NCBI GenBank assembly: GCA_964403525.1
Contig: CAYOGE010000005.1
Coordinates: 62,001-126,000 of the forward strand
DNA length: 64,000 nt
Reading direction: 5' to 3'
Source of the DNA: JAJTGZ01 sp964403525
Lineage (GTDB): Bacteria; Planctomycetota; Phycisphaerae; Phycisphaerales; UBA1924
The notes below the pieces were generated by a model. That model was not told the origin of the DNA. It ran no database searches and worked only from the letters and a program-made list of their open reading frames with translations. The translations under genes and the position numbers were made by a program. The stretch's first letter is position 1, and every line of letters begins with the position of its first letter. Shown piece by piece: positions 39,809 to 49,397 of this stretch.

Positions 39809-41005
39809 GTGCTCGACCGCAAGTACCTCGAACAGATCGCACGCAAGTCCAAGCCCGGCGTCAACGGGCTCCCCATTCTCGACGACCGCCTCTGCGAGCG
39901 GTGCAAGTACAACCTCAAGGGCCTCTCCGCAAGCGCGGTCTGCCCCGAGTGCGGCAAGCCCATCAGCGCCAACGACGAGAAGGAGTGGAAGGACCCCTTC
40001 CCCGACGACCCGCGGCGCGCACGCGACCAATCGGCGGGGCTGATGGCGTACGAAGCCAGAGACCTCAAGCGCTTCGCCCGTGGAACCTTTCTCCAGGCGT
40101 GGGGTATCACGCTCGTTGCCATCGGGCTCGCCATCTTCGACGCCGCGCTCATGATCGGCGTTTACCTCGGCTGGGACGGCGGCGAGCCATTCGCGATCCT
40201 CGGTCTGGCCGGGCCCTGCGTCGTCGGAGGCGTCTTCTGGTTCCTCGGCGGTCTCTCCAGTCTCGCGCCGAGGAGGGGCAAGCTCGACATCCGGAAATTC
40301 CACCGCGGGGCCGGCGGGTCACTGGGTGTGATCCTCACCAAGCTCCAGCGCAAGCAGCTGAAAGAAAAGAACGCGGTTGGTGCCGGCGACTATTACAGCC
40401 GCGGCTACCGCCGGCTTGTCCAGTGGTCGCAGTTGCTGCTCCCCCTCGCCGCGGGCCTCAACGCCACCGCCTTTGCGACAGAGATCCGCAGCACAGAGAT
40501 GATGATTAACAGCTACGTGCCCGGCGGCCTCCTCGCTGTCTCGCACGTGGTCTGGGCCGCGGCGGTCGTTGCGCTTGTGCCGATGGTCATGTTCCTCTTC
40601 GACCTCTCCCGTACCGCCGGCGACGACCGCGCCCTCAACCTGATTAACTACAGCCTCTGGTGCATCGTCGTCGGCGCGTTCTCGTCGCTCATGATCCTGC
40701 TCGTCGTCCCGTTCCTCGGGCTTGTTGGCGGCCCGATCGGGCTTGTGCTCATGACCGCGTCCATCCTGATCTACCCGGGTGTCATCATGCTTCCGATGGG
40801 CGTGCTGAGCCTCGCAAAGGCTTGCCGCTGGGCCCCCGGCCTTCAGCAGCAGAAGGCCGAGCGAGACGCCGGACGGATCGCCCCCAAAGTCACCAGCCAC
40901 GGCATGGACGGAAAGGCCCGCGACTGCCAGCAGTGCGGCTTCAACCTTGAGGGCCGCAAGTTCGGTTGCCGTTGCCCCGAGTGCAACTACCAGGAGAGTG
41001 AGTAA
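39809..41005 (+). CDS. Membrane protein flanked by two zinc ribbons
   Basis: The 398-residue product starts at GTG 39809. An N-terminal ribbon 'LCERCKYNLKGLSASAVCPECG' (two CxxC pairs) is followed by about six membrane helices (for example 'AWGITLVAIGLAIFDAALMI', 'VVWAAAVVALVPMVMFLFDL', 'FSSLMILLVVPFLGLVGGPI'). A C-terminal ribbon of the same kind reads 'CQQCGFNLEGRKFGCRCPEC'. The 'C..C.Y.L.G......CPECG' ribbon is a recurrent planctomycete element, also seen in the HEAT-like protein at 30528-31814. Function is unknown. The tail-end ribbon suggests both termini lie on the same, probably cytoplasmic, side. Confidence 0.75.
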   Translation: MLDRKYLEQIARKSKPGVNGLPILDDRLCERCKYNLKGLSASAVCPECGKPISANDEKEWKDPFPDDPRRARDQSAGLMAYEARDLKRFARGTFLQAWGITLVAIGLAIFDAALMIGVYLGWDGGEPFAILGLAGPCVVGGVFWFLGGLSSLAPRRGKLDIRKFHRGAGGSLGVILTKLQRKQLKEKNAVGAGDYYSRGYRRLVQWSQLLLPLAAGLNATAFATEIRSTEMMINSYVPGGLLAVSHVVWAAAVVALVPMVMFLFDLSRTAGDDRALNLINYSLWCIVVGAFSSLMILLVVPFLGLVGGPIGLVLMTASILIYPGVIMLPMGVLSLAKACRWAPGLQQQKAERDAGRIAPKVTSHGMDGKARDCQQCGFNLEGRKFGCRCPECNYQESE

Positions 41006-41131
41006 GTCCCCACTCCCCCGGCTCTGCTGGAGAACGCGCCACCGCTGCTCTGAGCGGAGGCGGATGAGGGTGACCTGTTCAGCGATAACCATCGGTATCC
41101 GCTCGGTTTACCTCTCCGCGTACCCTTCCGC

Positions 41132-42286
41132 TTGCCCCCTCCGCCCCGTAAACCCAAGGTCCTCCTTGCCATGTCCGGCGGCGTCGACTCCTCCGTCGCC
41201 GCCGCCCTCCTGCTCGAGCAGGGCTACGACGTGGTCGGCGTCTTCATGCGCCTCGGCTCCCCCGGCGAGACCATCGACGAACTCCAGGAAGCCCCCGCCG
41301 CGCCCGCTTGTGATCCACAGAAGCTTAAGCTCGGTCACCAAGGCTGCTGCTCAGTCTCCGACGCCGCCGACGCCCGACTCGTCGCCGCCCAGCTCGGCAT
41401 CCCCTTCTACGTCGTCAACTTCCGCAAGGACTTCGGACGCATCATGGACTACTTCGCGGCCGAGTACGCCGCGGGCCGCACCCCCAACCCCTGCGTCCGC
41501 TGCAACGACTGGCTCAAGTTCGGCAAGCTCCACGACTACGCTGTTCAGATCGATGCTGACTTCGTAGCCAGCGGCCACTACGCACGCGTCGAGTCGATCA
41601 ACGGAGAGCCCGCGCTCCTCCGCGGCCTCGACCACAGCAAGGACCAGTCGTACGTCCTCTTCGGCGCACAGCGAGAGAAACTCACCCGCATGCTCCTCCC
41701 CATCGGCGGCCTTCGCAAGACCGAAGTCCGCGCCATCGCCGAACGCCTCAACCTGCCAGTATTCAACAAGCCCGACAGCCAGGAAATCTGCTTCGTTCCC
41801 GACAACGACTACGCCGGCTTCGTCACCCGCCGCCTCGGCGACAACGCACCGTCAGAGGGCGACCTCATCAACGAGTCGGGCGAAGTCGTCGGCACCCACA
41901 ACGGACACCACCGCTTCACCATCGGCCAACGTCGCGGCCTCGGCGTCTCGATTGGCCTCCCCCTCTTCGTCACCGGCAAGAACCCCGCCGCCAACACCGT
42001 CACCATCGGCCCGCGCGAAGGCCTCCTCCGCTCCGGCTGCACCGCCGACCAGACCAACTGGCTCACCGACCCGACCCCCTTCGCTGCTTGGCACCCCGTC
42101 CGTGCCAAGTTCCGCTCCACGATGCCATCGATCACCGCATACGCCCGCAAGACCGACGACGGCTTCGACGTCCGGTTCGAGTCCCCCGCTGAGATGGTCA
42201 CTCCCGGTCAGGCCATCGTCCTCTACGACGCCGCTACCGACACACGCATCCTCGCGGGCGGCTGGATCCGCTCCGCAAACCGTTAG
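41132..42286 (+). CDS. mnmA: tRNA-specific 2-thiouridylase MnmA
   Basis: The 384-residue product has the PP-loop ATP-pyrophosphatase motif MSGGVDSSVAA, then 'GHQGCCSVSDAADARLVAAQ'. The catalytic cysteines lie in TPNPCVRCNDWLKFG and 'PDSQEICFVPDNDY'. Downstream are HNGHHRFTIGQRRGLGV and the C-terminal beta-barrel. It thiolates U34 of Lys, Glu and Gln tRNAs. The start is TTG 41132; the next in-frame ATG (41171) would cut into the P-loop strand, so the rarer TTG is more likely. A roughly 15-residue insertion before GHQGCC (ETIDELQEAPAAPACDPQKL) is longer than in E. coli. Confidence 0.92.
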   Translation: MPPPPRKPKVLLAMSGGVDSSVAAALLLEQGYDVVGVFMRLGSPGETIDELQEAPAAPACDPQKLKLGHQGCCSVSDAADARLVAAQLGIPFYVVNFRKDFGRIMDYFAAEYAAGRTPNPCVRCNDWLKFGKLHDYAVQIDADFVASGHYARVESINGEPALLRGLDHSKDQSYVLFGAQREKLTRMLLPIGGLRKTEVRAIAERLNLPVFNKPDSQEICFVPDNDYAGFVTRRLGDNAPSEGDLINESGEVVGTHNGHHRFTIGQRRGLGVSIGLPLFVTGKNPAANTVTIGPREGLLRSGCTADQTNWLTDPTPFAAWHPVRAKFRSTMPSITAYARKTDDGFDVRFESPAEMVTPGQAIVLYDAATDTRILAGGWIRSANR

Positions 42287-42392
42287 CCTCAACTCCGGGT
42301 GCCATCACCCACGGCTCACCAGGGGAGGCGCCATTCAACGCAGGCGGCCCCGAGCATCGACCCTGCGCCGGCTGTATTTCAAACTGCGTCGC

Positions 42393-43505
42393 TCAATAAA
42401 TCACGTTCGCCGCCGGATGCATGTTCGCCGCTGTCAACGTTCCGCCCGCCGCGGAGAAGTCGAGCATCTCGCCGATCGTGTTCCCCGCGCCGGCGGTGAT
42501 GTTCGTCGTGCACTCGCTGAACCGGTTCCCCAACACCATGCTGTGCGTCCCGCTCACGATCACCGCGCTTGAGCACAGCACGAACTGGCACCCCTCGATC
42601 CGAACGCGCCCGCTCGACGTGATGTTCGCTCCCTTGGCGCAACCGACAAACTGGCAGTTGACAATCTCCGCACGCGCCGCGGCTGTCACGCCGCCGGAAG
42701 CGCACGACTTGAGCACGCACGACTCGATCAGCCCGCCGGACCCGGCCAGTGTGATCCCGCCGTTGTTGATCGACGAGGTGTTGTTCGCCCCCTCAACCGT
42801 GCAGTTTGAGATCACGCCCCCGCTGCACGAGATCCCCGTGAACCCAGGGTTCAACACCGAGCAGTTCTTCACCACGCCCGACAAGCAAGTGATTCCGACA
42901 CTCCCGCCCTCGACCGTGCACCCCTCGACCACCGAGTTGGTCCCTACCTGAATCCCGGTCTCTCCCGTCACCGCGTGCGTCCGCACGTTCTTGACGGTGC
43001 AACCAGAAGACTGCATGATCTCAAGCTGGCCCCCCGCGCTGTCGATGAACGCCATGTCCTCGAACGACGAAGTGTCAAAGCGCCCGATCATCCCGTATCC
43101 GCGAAACTGCCTGATTGTCCCGTTGAACACCCGAAGGTTCCGCCGGTTCCCCGAGTTAGTGATGCCCGCCTTGAACCCCGTCGTGTCCGCGGAACCATCC
43201 AGCGCGTACCCGCGAAGGTCGATCGTCACGTTGTCTGCGCTTACCAGGATCGCGTTCCGCCCGCCCGTTGGACGCACATCGCCCGTCAGGTAGTACGACC
43301 CCGGCTGCGTAATGATGTACGTGTTTGAAACGTCGCCCGGCGTTGTCGTTGCGCTCAACGGCACGCGGGGCTCCATCTCCTGCAGCGTCTTCATCGTCGG
43401 CGTAACCGCTCCCGCTGGCGGATTAACCGGCCCTGCCCCGGTAAGAACAAGCAGCCCCACGGCCAGCGCAGAAACGAAAGGGCGGGCAACACATGCGTTA
43501 GACAT
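42393..43505 (-). CDS. Secreted right-handed beta-helix protein
   Basis: The 370-residue product has a signal peptide (ARPFVSALAVGLLVLTGAG). It is built from short repeated coils of a parallel beta-helix (pectate-lyase-like): 'GSYYLTGDVRPTGGRNAILV', 'ADNVTIDLRGYALDG', 'VEGCTVEGGSVGITCLSGVV' and 'IVNCQFVGCAKGANITSSGR', with many N-C-x-x and E-G-C-x-x turns. Catalytic residues of pectate lyases are not identifiable, and the N-terminal region matches planctomycete proteins of unknown function. The start at 43505 has AAGGA upstream. No dockerin tail is present, unlike other exported proteins in this window. Confidence 0.8.
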   Translation of the reverse strand: MSNACVARPFVSALAVGLLVLTGAGPVNPPAGAVTPTMKTLQEMEPRVPLSATTTPGDVSNTYIITQPGSYYLTGDVRPTGGRNAILVSADNVTIDLRGYALDGSADTTGFKAGITNSGNRRNLRVFNGTIRQFRGYGMIGRFDTSSFEDMAFIDSAGGQLEIMQSSGCTVKNVRTHAVTGETGIQVGTNSVVEGCTVEGGSVGITCLSGVVKNCSVLNPGFTGISCSGGVISNCTVEGANNTSSINNGGITLAGSGGLIESCVLKSCASGGVTAAARAEIVNCQFVGCAKGANITSSGRVRIEGCQFVLCSSAVIVSGTHSMVLGNRFSECTTNITAGAGNTIGEMLDFSAAGGTLTAANMHPAANVIY

Positions 43506-43715
43506 AGAAGGTCCTTCGTGGAAAACCCCGGCGATCCGCGGCGCGAGGGACGGCAATCGTTGCCCCGCGGAGGGAGGCTTCACCTTCAATGTACGCCGCA
43601 AGCACGCCCTTGCATGAATTCGCACAAATCCCCCACGAAGCAGGGTGTTGCCCCGTGAACTTGGCAGTCTCGGCTGCTCCTGGGTGTCTCTACGGTGAAC
43701 AGCTGCCTCTTGCTT

Positions 43716-44783
43716 TCATTCCGTCAGAGCCAGCAACGCGAACGTCGCCAACCAGTGCTCCCCCATGTAGTCCCCAGTCACATGCGCCAGCGCCGAGTCC
43801 AAGTGAACGCGGTACGCCTCTTCAGCCAGCGCCCTGCGAGCGTCTCCCTCCGGCAGAGCCTTCCCAAGGTTGCGCCAGCACCACGCGCGGCTCAGGTTCA
43901 GGCCATCCAGGTGCGCAATCTGCCCATCTGTCCGATCGCTCACCGTGCCCGGCACAAAGAGCGTTGCGGGCCTCTTCTGTGCAAGCTCAGGCAGAAACCT
44001 GTCGAGCCACGGCACAAACTCATGCGAGGGCAACACACGCCGCACGCACTCCACCTCCATCAGCGCAGGGGACAGAAAGTCAATCCCATCCGGCTCCCAC
44101 GCCTGGCACGCCTCATCCTTCAGATACCACCCCCGAGCCTTCTCAACGATGAGTTTCTCCAGTACTTCGTGCTTCGCCATCCGCGCGTGGTCGAGCGCAA
44201 GCGCCAGCCCGAACGCGCTGTTGTTGTGTGTGCCGACCCGCACCGGATAGGTCGCTTTCGGCAGGTACCCCAGGTAGCGGTCCACAAACGCCTGCGTCAG
44301 CGGCGCCAGCGCCTCATCCCATCGCGCCAGCGCAGCCCCAAGCTCGCTGAGCGCCCCCGTCCCCCGCGTCGCCGCCGCGCTCTCCGCGGCGGCCAGCTTC
44401 AACTCCGCGGCCAGTTTCAGCAGCCACGCCCAGCCGTACGTGCGCTCGAACGTCTCGCGCCGGGGCCTCGCCAGGTACGCCACCTCTGCCTGCACGTTCG
44501 CGGCGGTGAAGCGGCAGTCAAAGAGCTTCCGCACCTCCGGCATCTGCCCGTCAAGCCCGGGCGAGAGCCGCAACGCCCGCACCAGCAGCCAGTGCCCGTG
44601 CACCGACGAGTGCCAGTCGAAGGAGCCGAAGAACATCGGGTGCAGCTTCTGCGGCGACACGATTTCGCCCTCGTCGTTGATGACGTGGTCGAGCTTGCTT
44701 GGGTACTCCTTGCTCGTGTGTCGCAGGACGACAGAGGCGAAATGGTCCAGATGCTCGACGAGGTTACGGCGGAAAGCGTGCAT
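43716..44783 (-). CDS. DUF2891 domain protein
   Basis: The 355-residue product resembles DUF2891 proteins: 'HPMFFGSFDWHSSVHGHWLL' near the N-terminus, ERTYGWAWLLKLAAEL, 'YPVRVGTHNNSAFGLALALD' and a late 'LDGLNLSRAWCWRNLGKALP' with GDYMGEHWLATFALLAL. The regular helices with paired His/Trp motifs suggest an alpha/alpha-barrel like those of sugar-active enzymes, but no activity is known. Start ATG 44783 is chosen; the open frame extending to 45182 is a shadow inside the subtilase gene. A hairpin separates it from that gene. Confidence 0.85.
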   Translation of the reverse strand: MHAFRRNLVEHLDHFASVVLRHTSKEYPSKLDHVINDEGEIVSPQKLHPMFFGSFDWHSSVHGHWLLVRALRLSPGLDGQMPEVRKLFDCRFTAANVQAEVAYLARPRRETFERTYGWAWLLKLAAELKLAAAESAAATRGTGALSELGAALARWDEALAPLTQAFVDRYLGYLPKATYPVRVGTHNNSAFGLALALDHARMAKHEVLEKLIVEKARGWYLKDEACQAWEPDGIDFLSPALMEVECVRRVLPSHEFVPWLDRFLPELAQKRPATLFVPGTVSDRTDGQIAHLDGLNLSRAWCWRNLGKALPEGDARRALAEEAYRVHLDSALAHVTGDYMGEHWLATFALLALTE

Positions 44784-44796
44784 GCACCAATGGTAA

Positions 44797-44822
44797 CGCC
44801 CCCGACTCAAGGGTCGGGGGCG
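44797..44822 (-). terminator. Hairpin after the subtilase gene
   Basis: CGCCCCCGAC (44797-44806), loop tcaagg, GTCGGGGGCG (44813-44822) is a perfect 10-bp stem between the subtilase stop and the DUF2891 start on the minus strand. No T tract follows. Confidence 0.5.
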
Positions 44823-44847
44823 TGGGCACGGGCCCTGCTTGAGCTCC

Positions 44848-47800
44848 TTACGGGCAACCGGCGAAGAAGAAGTCGATGAAGACCACGAAGTCGTTGTTGT
44901 CAAACGACCCGTCAGAGCCGGGGATGCCACCCTGCACGCCGATATCGGCGCGAGGGTTCTCGCTGAAGAAGAAGTCGATGAAGACCACGAAGTCGTTGTT
45001 ATCCAGCAATCCGTCGTGACCCGGGAGGCCTCCCTGGCTACCGAAGTCGGCCGGGCACTCCGGCGGCGGGGGGACATCCCGCGTGAAGACGAGGTTGAGG
45101 ACGGCCGACCCGCCCTCAGAGCCCTCGACGGCCGAGACGCGGATGAGCAGCGGAGTCTCCGCCAGGACCGGCACGTTCTCAATCAATGACTGAGTCGTCT
45201 CGGCGCTTGCGTCGTTGTTACAGCCCAGGATCGCCGGCCCGTCGCACAGGCCGCTCTCCGGGTCGTAGGTGCCGCAGCCGGCGGTCGCGTCAAAGAGTGC
45301 CAGCGCTGTGTCGAAGGTCGACCCGTAGGTATCGATCGTGACCGTACCGGCCGCATCGGGCGTGAAACTGTACCACACGCTGCGCAGAGCGGTCGAGCCG
45401 TCTGCCGCGCCGGTGGTGCAGTCGTACCCCGCATCGGCGCAGAGATTGTCGGATGTGGCGCCCCGCGTATCGACGGTCTCTGCTGTATACATCGTCGCGT
45501 CTGGAGGGATGGCGACAGCGCCGGCGCAATCGTCGTTAGTCGGGGGGGTCGGGGGGCTCGCCGTGTACGCGAGGTTGAGGTTCAGCGATCCGCCGGCCGT
45601 CTGGTTGTACGCTGAGACGCGGATAAGGTACGGGTTGCCCGCGACGACGGGTACGTCGGCAACCCGCGAGGTGTAGCCGAAGTTGGCGATGTCAAAGTCG
45701 TCGTTGGCGCTGACCAAAGGCGGGAAGTTGCAGTTGGCATCGACGCACCCGCCGATCCCGTCATAGATCGACAGCACCGTGTCGTACGCCGAGCCGATGG
45801 TGTCGACTGTAACGGTCCCGTCAGCAGTGGGGGTGAACGACCACCAGACCGAGTGCCCGGGAGCGGGCGTGCCGACAGCGCTCCAGGGTGGGTCTCCACA
45901 GACGGCCGGCACCGTCGCATTGGCTGTGTCGTAGCCGGTAAGCGAATACACCGCCTGATCACCGGGGATCACCGTCGCCTGCGAGCAATCGTCGTTCGCC
46001 GGGGCGGTGAAGTTGGCCGGGGTGTGAGCGATGTTGAGGACAAACGCGCCCGACGCGATCACGCCAGAGCCGTTGCGGTACCCCGCAACGCGGATGTAGT
46101 AGCTTGACCCTGCGCGTACCTCCAGCGCATTGATGCGCGACTGAAGGGTGCCCGAAGCGTCATCGCTGCACCCCAGCGACGTCGGCGCAAAGCACTGCAG
46201 GTTGTTGGGGCCGATGAGAAACTGAGAAGGGCACCCCGTGTGCACCGAGAGAACGGTATCAAACGACGAGCCGAAGGTGTCGAGATTGACATACCCGTCG
46301 GTCGTTGGGGAGTAGATGTACCACACGGGCTTACCGGAGTTTGCGCACGGCGCGGGCGTGTCCGAGCGGCACGCCGTGGGGCTGGTGCTGAGAGCAGTAC
46401 TTCCGCCGATCACCATCGACGTGCCGCTGAGGCTCTGCGCAGTGGTGCAGGTGTTGTTGGCCGGTGGTGAAGGCGTGAACGTCGCTGTGAGCAGCAGGTT
46501 CCGGGTCGACGTCGCCGGAGCCGGCGCGTAGGCAGAAACCTTGACAACGACCGTCTGGCTGGAAGACAGCAGCAGGTTCGTGATGCTCGACTGGTATGTG
46601 TTGTTAGCATCGTCGTTGCAGGCCAACTGCGATGGAGCCAAGAACGAATCAGATGCGGCGGTGTACGTCCCGCAGTTGGTGAACACCGACAGGACGGTGT
46701 CGTAGTTTGACCCTCCGGTGGACAGGTTCAGCCTGCCCCCCTCTGGCGGCGCAGTGAACCTGTAGAACACGGAGTTGGAGACGCCCACCCCGCCCGCCTC
46801 GCAGCTCTCCTGAGGCTCTTCGCTCGACGCCGTGGCGTAGGTCACCTCCATAGCGTGCGAGTAGTTCCACGAGTCGATGGTGCGTGCGCCCGAGCACCGG
46901 TCGTTGGCCGGACTGGGCCCGGTGATGCTTGCGTACGGATTGGGGATACCCCAGCCAAATGACGTGTCGTAGCCGGGCGACCCAAGGTTTGTTGCGAACA
47001 GGCGCATCGACGACTCAACCGTCGCGTTGCTGAACAGCGGCTGGCCCGACATAATCAGCGCCGCCGTTCCCGCGCACCCCGGTGAGGAAAACGAAGTCCC
47101 GCTGACGGAGGCGTAGTCCGTGCCCGTGTAGCCCATGGAGCCGGTGCGATCGGTCGTTATTACGCCTGCAGCAAGCCCGGTGAAGTCCAGCCCATCCCCC
47201 CAGTTGTAGATGCGGCCGCCCGCGCTGTTAATTCCGCCGACCGAGTTCACGTACGCCGCCGAGGAGGGGTAGGCGATCGTCCCCACCCCGCCGTTGCCCG
47301 AGCTGGCGAAGTGGATCATCCCCGCGTTGTAAGCGTCCTCGTACGCGGTATCGATCGCCGCGGACACAGCGCCAAGGCTGAAGCTCGCGTTGCTCACCCG
47401 GCACCCCTGGTTACGCCCCCACGCCAGCGCATTCACCACCCAAGCAGCCTGAAAGCTCGCAAAGCCGCTGCCGCACGGGTCCGAGACCTGCTGGTTCATT
47501 CGCGCTGCCATCGTCCGGCTGTCGGGCGCGACGCCCGCGACGCCGACGCCGTTGTTGAAGGCCGCCGAGATCGTTCCGCCCACGGCCGTGCCGTGATCGT
47601 CGCACGCCCCCAGCGGGCTTCCGTCGCCGTCTCCCCCGGCGGGCGCGTTGACGAAATTTCGCCCCGTGAGCTGGTTGATGTCGGGATGGTTCTGCTGGGC
47701 ACCGCTATCCATCACCAGCACTCGTACACCGGCGCCGGTGGCGTAGTTCCATGCCCGCCATGCGCGGTAGTCGATTGCGGCCGGCGACGTATCACGCAGG

Positions 47801-48630
47801 TGGATCTGCTGGCTGAAGAACGGATCGTTTGGAAGGGTGTTCAGCGAGCCGATGGACCGGAAGTCGCACTCTGCGAACCGCGTGCGCGGGTCTGCCGCGA
47901 TCTGATTGGCCAGGGCCATCACAGCGAAGCCATCGCCGGTATTCGGCCGCAGCACCAGGCCACCGTCGATCATGCCAAACGCGGGATCGATGACAACCGC
48001 ATCGGGCGCCAGAGTCGCCGCGAGGTTGAGCGTGTCGCCAGGCAGGCTCGCCAGGATGTCAGGGGTCGGGTAGATCCGCCGCCCACCGCCGAACGCGTCG
48101 TCAAAGCACGGCGCCGCGAACGTCACCAGCGCAGACCGCAGCGCAAGCCGAACCAGCGCGTGCATCTGTGTCTCGCCCGTCACCGGCGTGGCCAGGTCGA
48201 TAATCCAGTCCTCCGTCAGCTCCGTATCCGTCGCCGACTTGGCATTCACCCCGACCGCCGCCAGGGCCGCGACAACCTGCTGCGCGGTCCCCTTTGTCTT
48301 CAGCCTCACCATCAACTCACTCTTGCGCAGCGGCATCGGCACGGCATTGCCGCGATAGACCATCCAGTTCGGAGCCAGCGGGTCGCTGCTCCGCGCCGTC
48401 GTCAGATTGAGCGTCGAAAGCACAAGCCGGCCGTCCAGCTTGGGGCTGTTGGCCCAGACCGCCGCCTTCTCGGCTGCGCTGGGCGGTACAGCCGGGTCCA
48501 GTCGATCCGCAGGACCGGCCGGTACCTGCTTGGGAAGCGGCTTTGACCCGGGCGCAAACTGGGCCGAAAGGGGAGAGGCAAGGCCGCAGCAGGCGACAAG
48601 GGCGAGGGCAGAGAAGGGAATCCGCTTCAT
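44848..48630 (-). CDS. Large secreted subtilisin-like (S8) protease with repeat domains and variant dockerin tail
   Basis: The 1260-residue product has a signal peptide (ending SPLSAQ), then a propeptide-like region. The S8 domain has Asp in 'VRVLVMDSGAQQNHPDI' (about residue 307), His in 'GACDDHGTAVGGTISAAF' (about 346) and Ser in 'VSGTSFSSPGCAGTAALIMS' (about 512). Four repeats of about 150 residues follow, each starting NDxC and containing YDTVLSV..C...L.CNDDA (from about residues 573, 726, 880 and 1035), like pre-peptidase C-terminal domains. Two EF-hand-like units with enlarged loops end the chain (AD-x-G-x-QGG ... DNNDFVVFIDFFF). It is divergent from the sigma factor/kinase pair. Confidence 0.9.
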   Translation of the reverse strand: MKRIPFSALALVACCGLASPLSAQFAPGSKPLPKQVPAGPADRLDPAVPPSAAEKAAVWANSPKLDGRLVLSTLNLTTARSSDPLAPNWMVYRGNAVPMPLRKSELMVRLKTKGTAQQVVAALAAVGVNAKSATDTELTEDWIIDLATPVTGETQMHALVRLALRSALVTFAAPCFDDAFGGGRRIYPTPDILASLPGDTLNLAATLAPDAVVIDPAFGMIDGGLVLRPNTGDGFAVMALANQIAADPRTRFAECDFRSIGSLNTLPNDPFFSQQIHLRDTSPAAIDYRAWRAWNYATGAGVRVLVMDSGAQQNHPDINQLTGRNFVNAPAGGDGDGSPLGACDDHGTAVGGTISAAFNNGVGVAGVAPDSRTMAARMNQQVSDPCGSGFASFQAAWVVNALAWGRNQGCRVSNASFSLGAVSAAIDTAYEDAYNAGMIHFASSGNGGVGTIAYPSSAAYVNSVGGINSAGGRIYNWGDGLDFTGLAAGVITTDRTGSMGYTGTDYASVSGTSFSSPGCAGTAALIMSGQPLFSNATVESSMRLFATNLGSPGYDTSFGWGIPNPYASITGPSPANDRCSGARTIDSWNYSHAMEVTYATASSEEPQESCEAGGVGVSNSVFYRFTAPPEGGRLNLSTGGSNYDTVLSVFTNCGTYTAASDSFLAPSQLACNDDANNTYQSSITNLLLSSSQTVVVKVSAYAPAPATSTRNLLLTATFTPSPPANNTCTTAQSLSGTSMVIGGSTALSTSPTACRSDTPAPCANSGKPVWYIYSPTTDGYVNLDTFGSSFDTVLSVHTGCPSQFLIGPNNLQCFAPTSLGCSDDASGTLQSRINALEVRAGSSYYIRVAGYRNGSGVIASGAFVLNIAHTPANFTAPANDDCSQATVIPGDQAVYSLTGYDTANATVPAVCGDPPWSAVGTPAPGHSVWWSFTPTADGTVTVDTIGSAYDTVLSIYDGIGGCVDANCNFPPLVSANDDFDIANFGYTSRVADVPVVAGNPYLIRVSAYNQTAGGSLNLNLAYTASPPTPPTNDDCAGAVAIPPDATMYTAETVDTRGATSDNLCADAGYDCTTGAADGSTALRSVWYSFTPDAAGTVTIDTYGSTFDTALALFDATAGCGTYDPESGLCDGPAILGCNNDASAETTQSLIENVPVLAETPLLIRVSAVEGSEGGSAVLNLVFTRDVPPPPECPADFGSQGGLPGHDGLLDNNDFVVFIDFFFSENPRADIGVQGGIPGSDGSFDNNDFVVFIDFFFAGCP
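44863..45000. repeat. 36-bp direct repeats encoding the two EF-hand-like units
   Basis: Positions 44863-44898 and 44965-45000 are identical over 36 bp, 102 bp (34 codons) apart. Both encode the core DNNDFVVFIDFFF on the minus strand. Identity at synonymous positions implies recent duplication or gene conversion. Confidence 0.8.
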
Positions 48631-48734
48631 AGTTGTGCTCCGTGTTCAGGGTTGAGTCCAACGACTCCGCTTCTCAGGCGCACACATGAGCGGATGAGGG
48701 CCAATTTGCCCATACACTCAATCTGCGGGTCCCC

Positions 48735-49397
48735 ATGAATACCGAACGAAATCACAACCCGGTCGTTGAGCTTGGCGATGTCACACGATTGATTTCGCTC
48801 GCCTCCAGCGGTGATCGCGCGGCCGAGGGGCGCCTTCTTGAGACCGTCTACGCCGAGCTGTACGCGATCGCCCAGCGGGCCATGCGCGGCGAACGGGGAG
48901 GCCTTACCGTCGGCGCTACCGCCATCGTGAACGAGGCGTACATGCGTCTCTTCCGCCCCGGCGGCGATACCCGCGGTGAAGTCGAAGACTGGTCCTCCCG
49001 CAGGGCGTTCTTCCAGGTGGCGGCCCAGGCAATGCGTCGTGTGCTGATCGACCACGCGCGGAAGCGATCGGCCCTGGTGCGGGGAGGAGGCGGGCTCGCC
49101 GAGCCCGGGGCAGGGCTGGTCCAGACAAAGGCGTCACGCGTCCCCCTTGACATCCTCGCCGCCGCCCGCCACAGCGAGCCGGAGGAACTCTTGGCCCTGT
49201 CTGAACAGATCCTGCGCCTGGAGAGCGTGGACCCTCGCGCTGCGGAGGTTGTACGGCTGCGGTTCTACGCCGGGCTGAGCGTTGAGCAGGCCGCGCTGGT
49301 GCTCGGTCTGAGCGAGCGGACCGTCAAGCGCGACTGGGAACTGGCAAGAGCCTGGCTGCAGACACAGATGGGCACTCAGAATGTGGAGCGAGCGTGA
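48735..49397 (+). CDS. ECF-type RNA polymerase sigma factor (planctomycete group)
   Basis: The 220-residue product has region 2 as 'LYAIAQRAMRGERGGLTVGA' through 'IVNEAYMRLFRPGG' and 'RRAFFQVAAQAMRRVLIDHA' with RKRSALVRGGG. Region 4 has 'VDPRAAEVVRLRFYAGLSVE', then 'QAALVLGLSERTVKRDWELA' and RAWLQTQM. This 'TALVHEAYLRL / FF..AA.AMRR.LVDHAR' type is the group found mainly in planctomycetes, acidobacteria and relatives. It is usually encoded next to a Ser/Thr kinase, as here, where the kinase start overlaps its stop by 4 bp. Kinase-dependent control of sigma activity is the likely mechanism. No anti-sigma factor is seen. Confidence 0.92.
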   Translation: MNTERNHNPVVELGDVTRLISLASSGDRAAEGRLLETVYAELYAIAQRAMRGERGGLTVGATAIVNEAYMRLFRPGGDTRGEVEDWSSRRAFFQVAAQAMRRVLIDHARKRSALVRGGGGLAEPGAGLVQTKASRVPLDILAAARHSEPEELLALSEQILRLESVDPRAAEVVRLRFYAGLSVEQAALVLGLSERTVKRDWELARAWLQTQMGTQNVERA

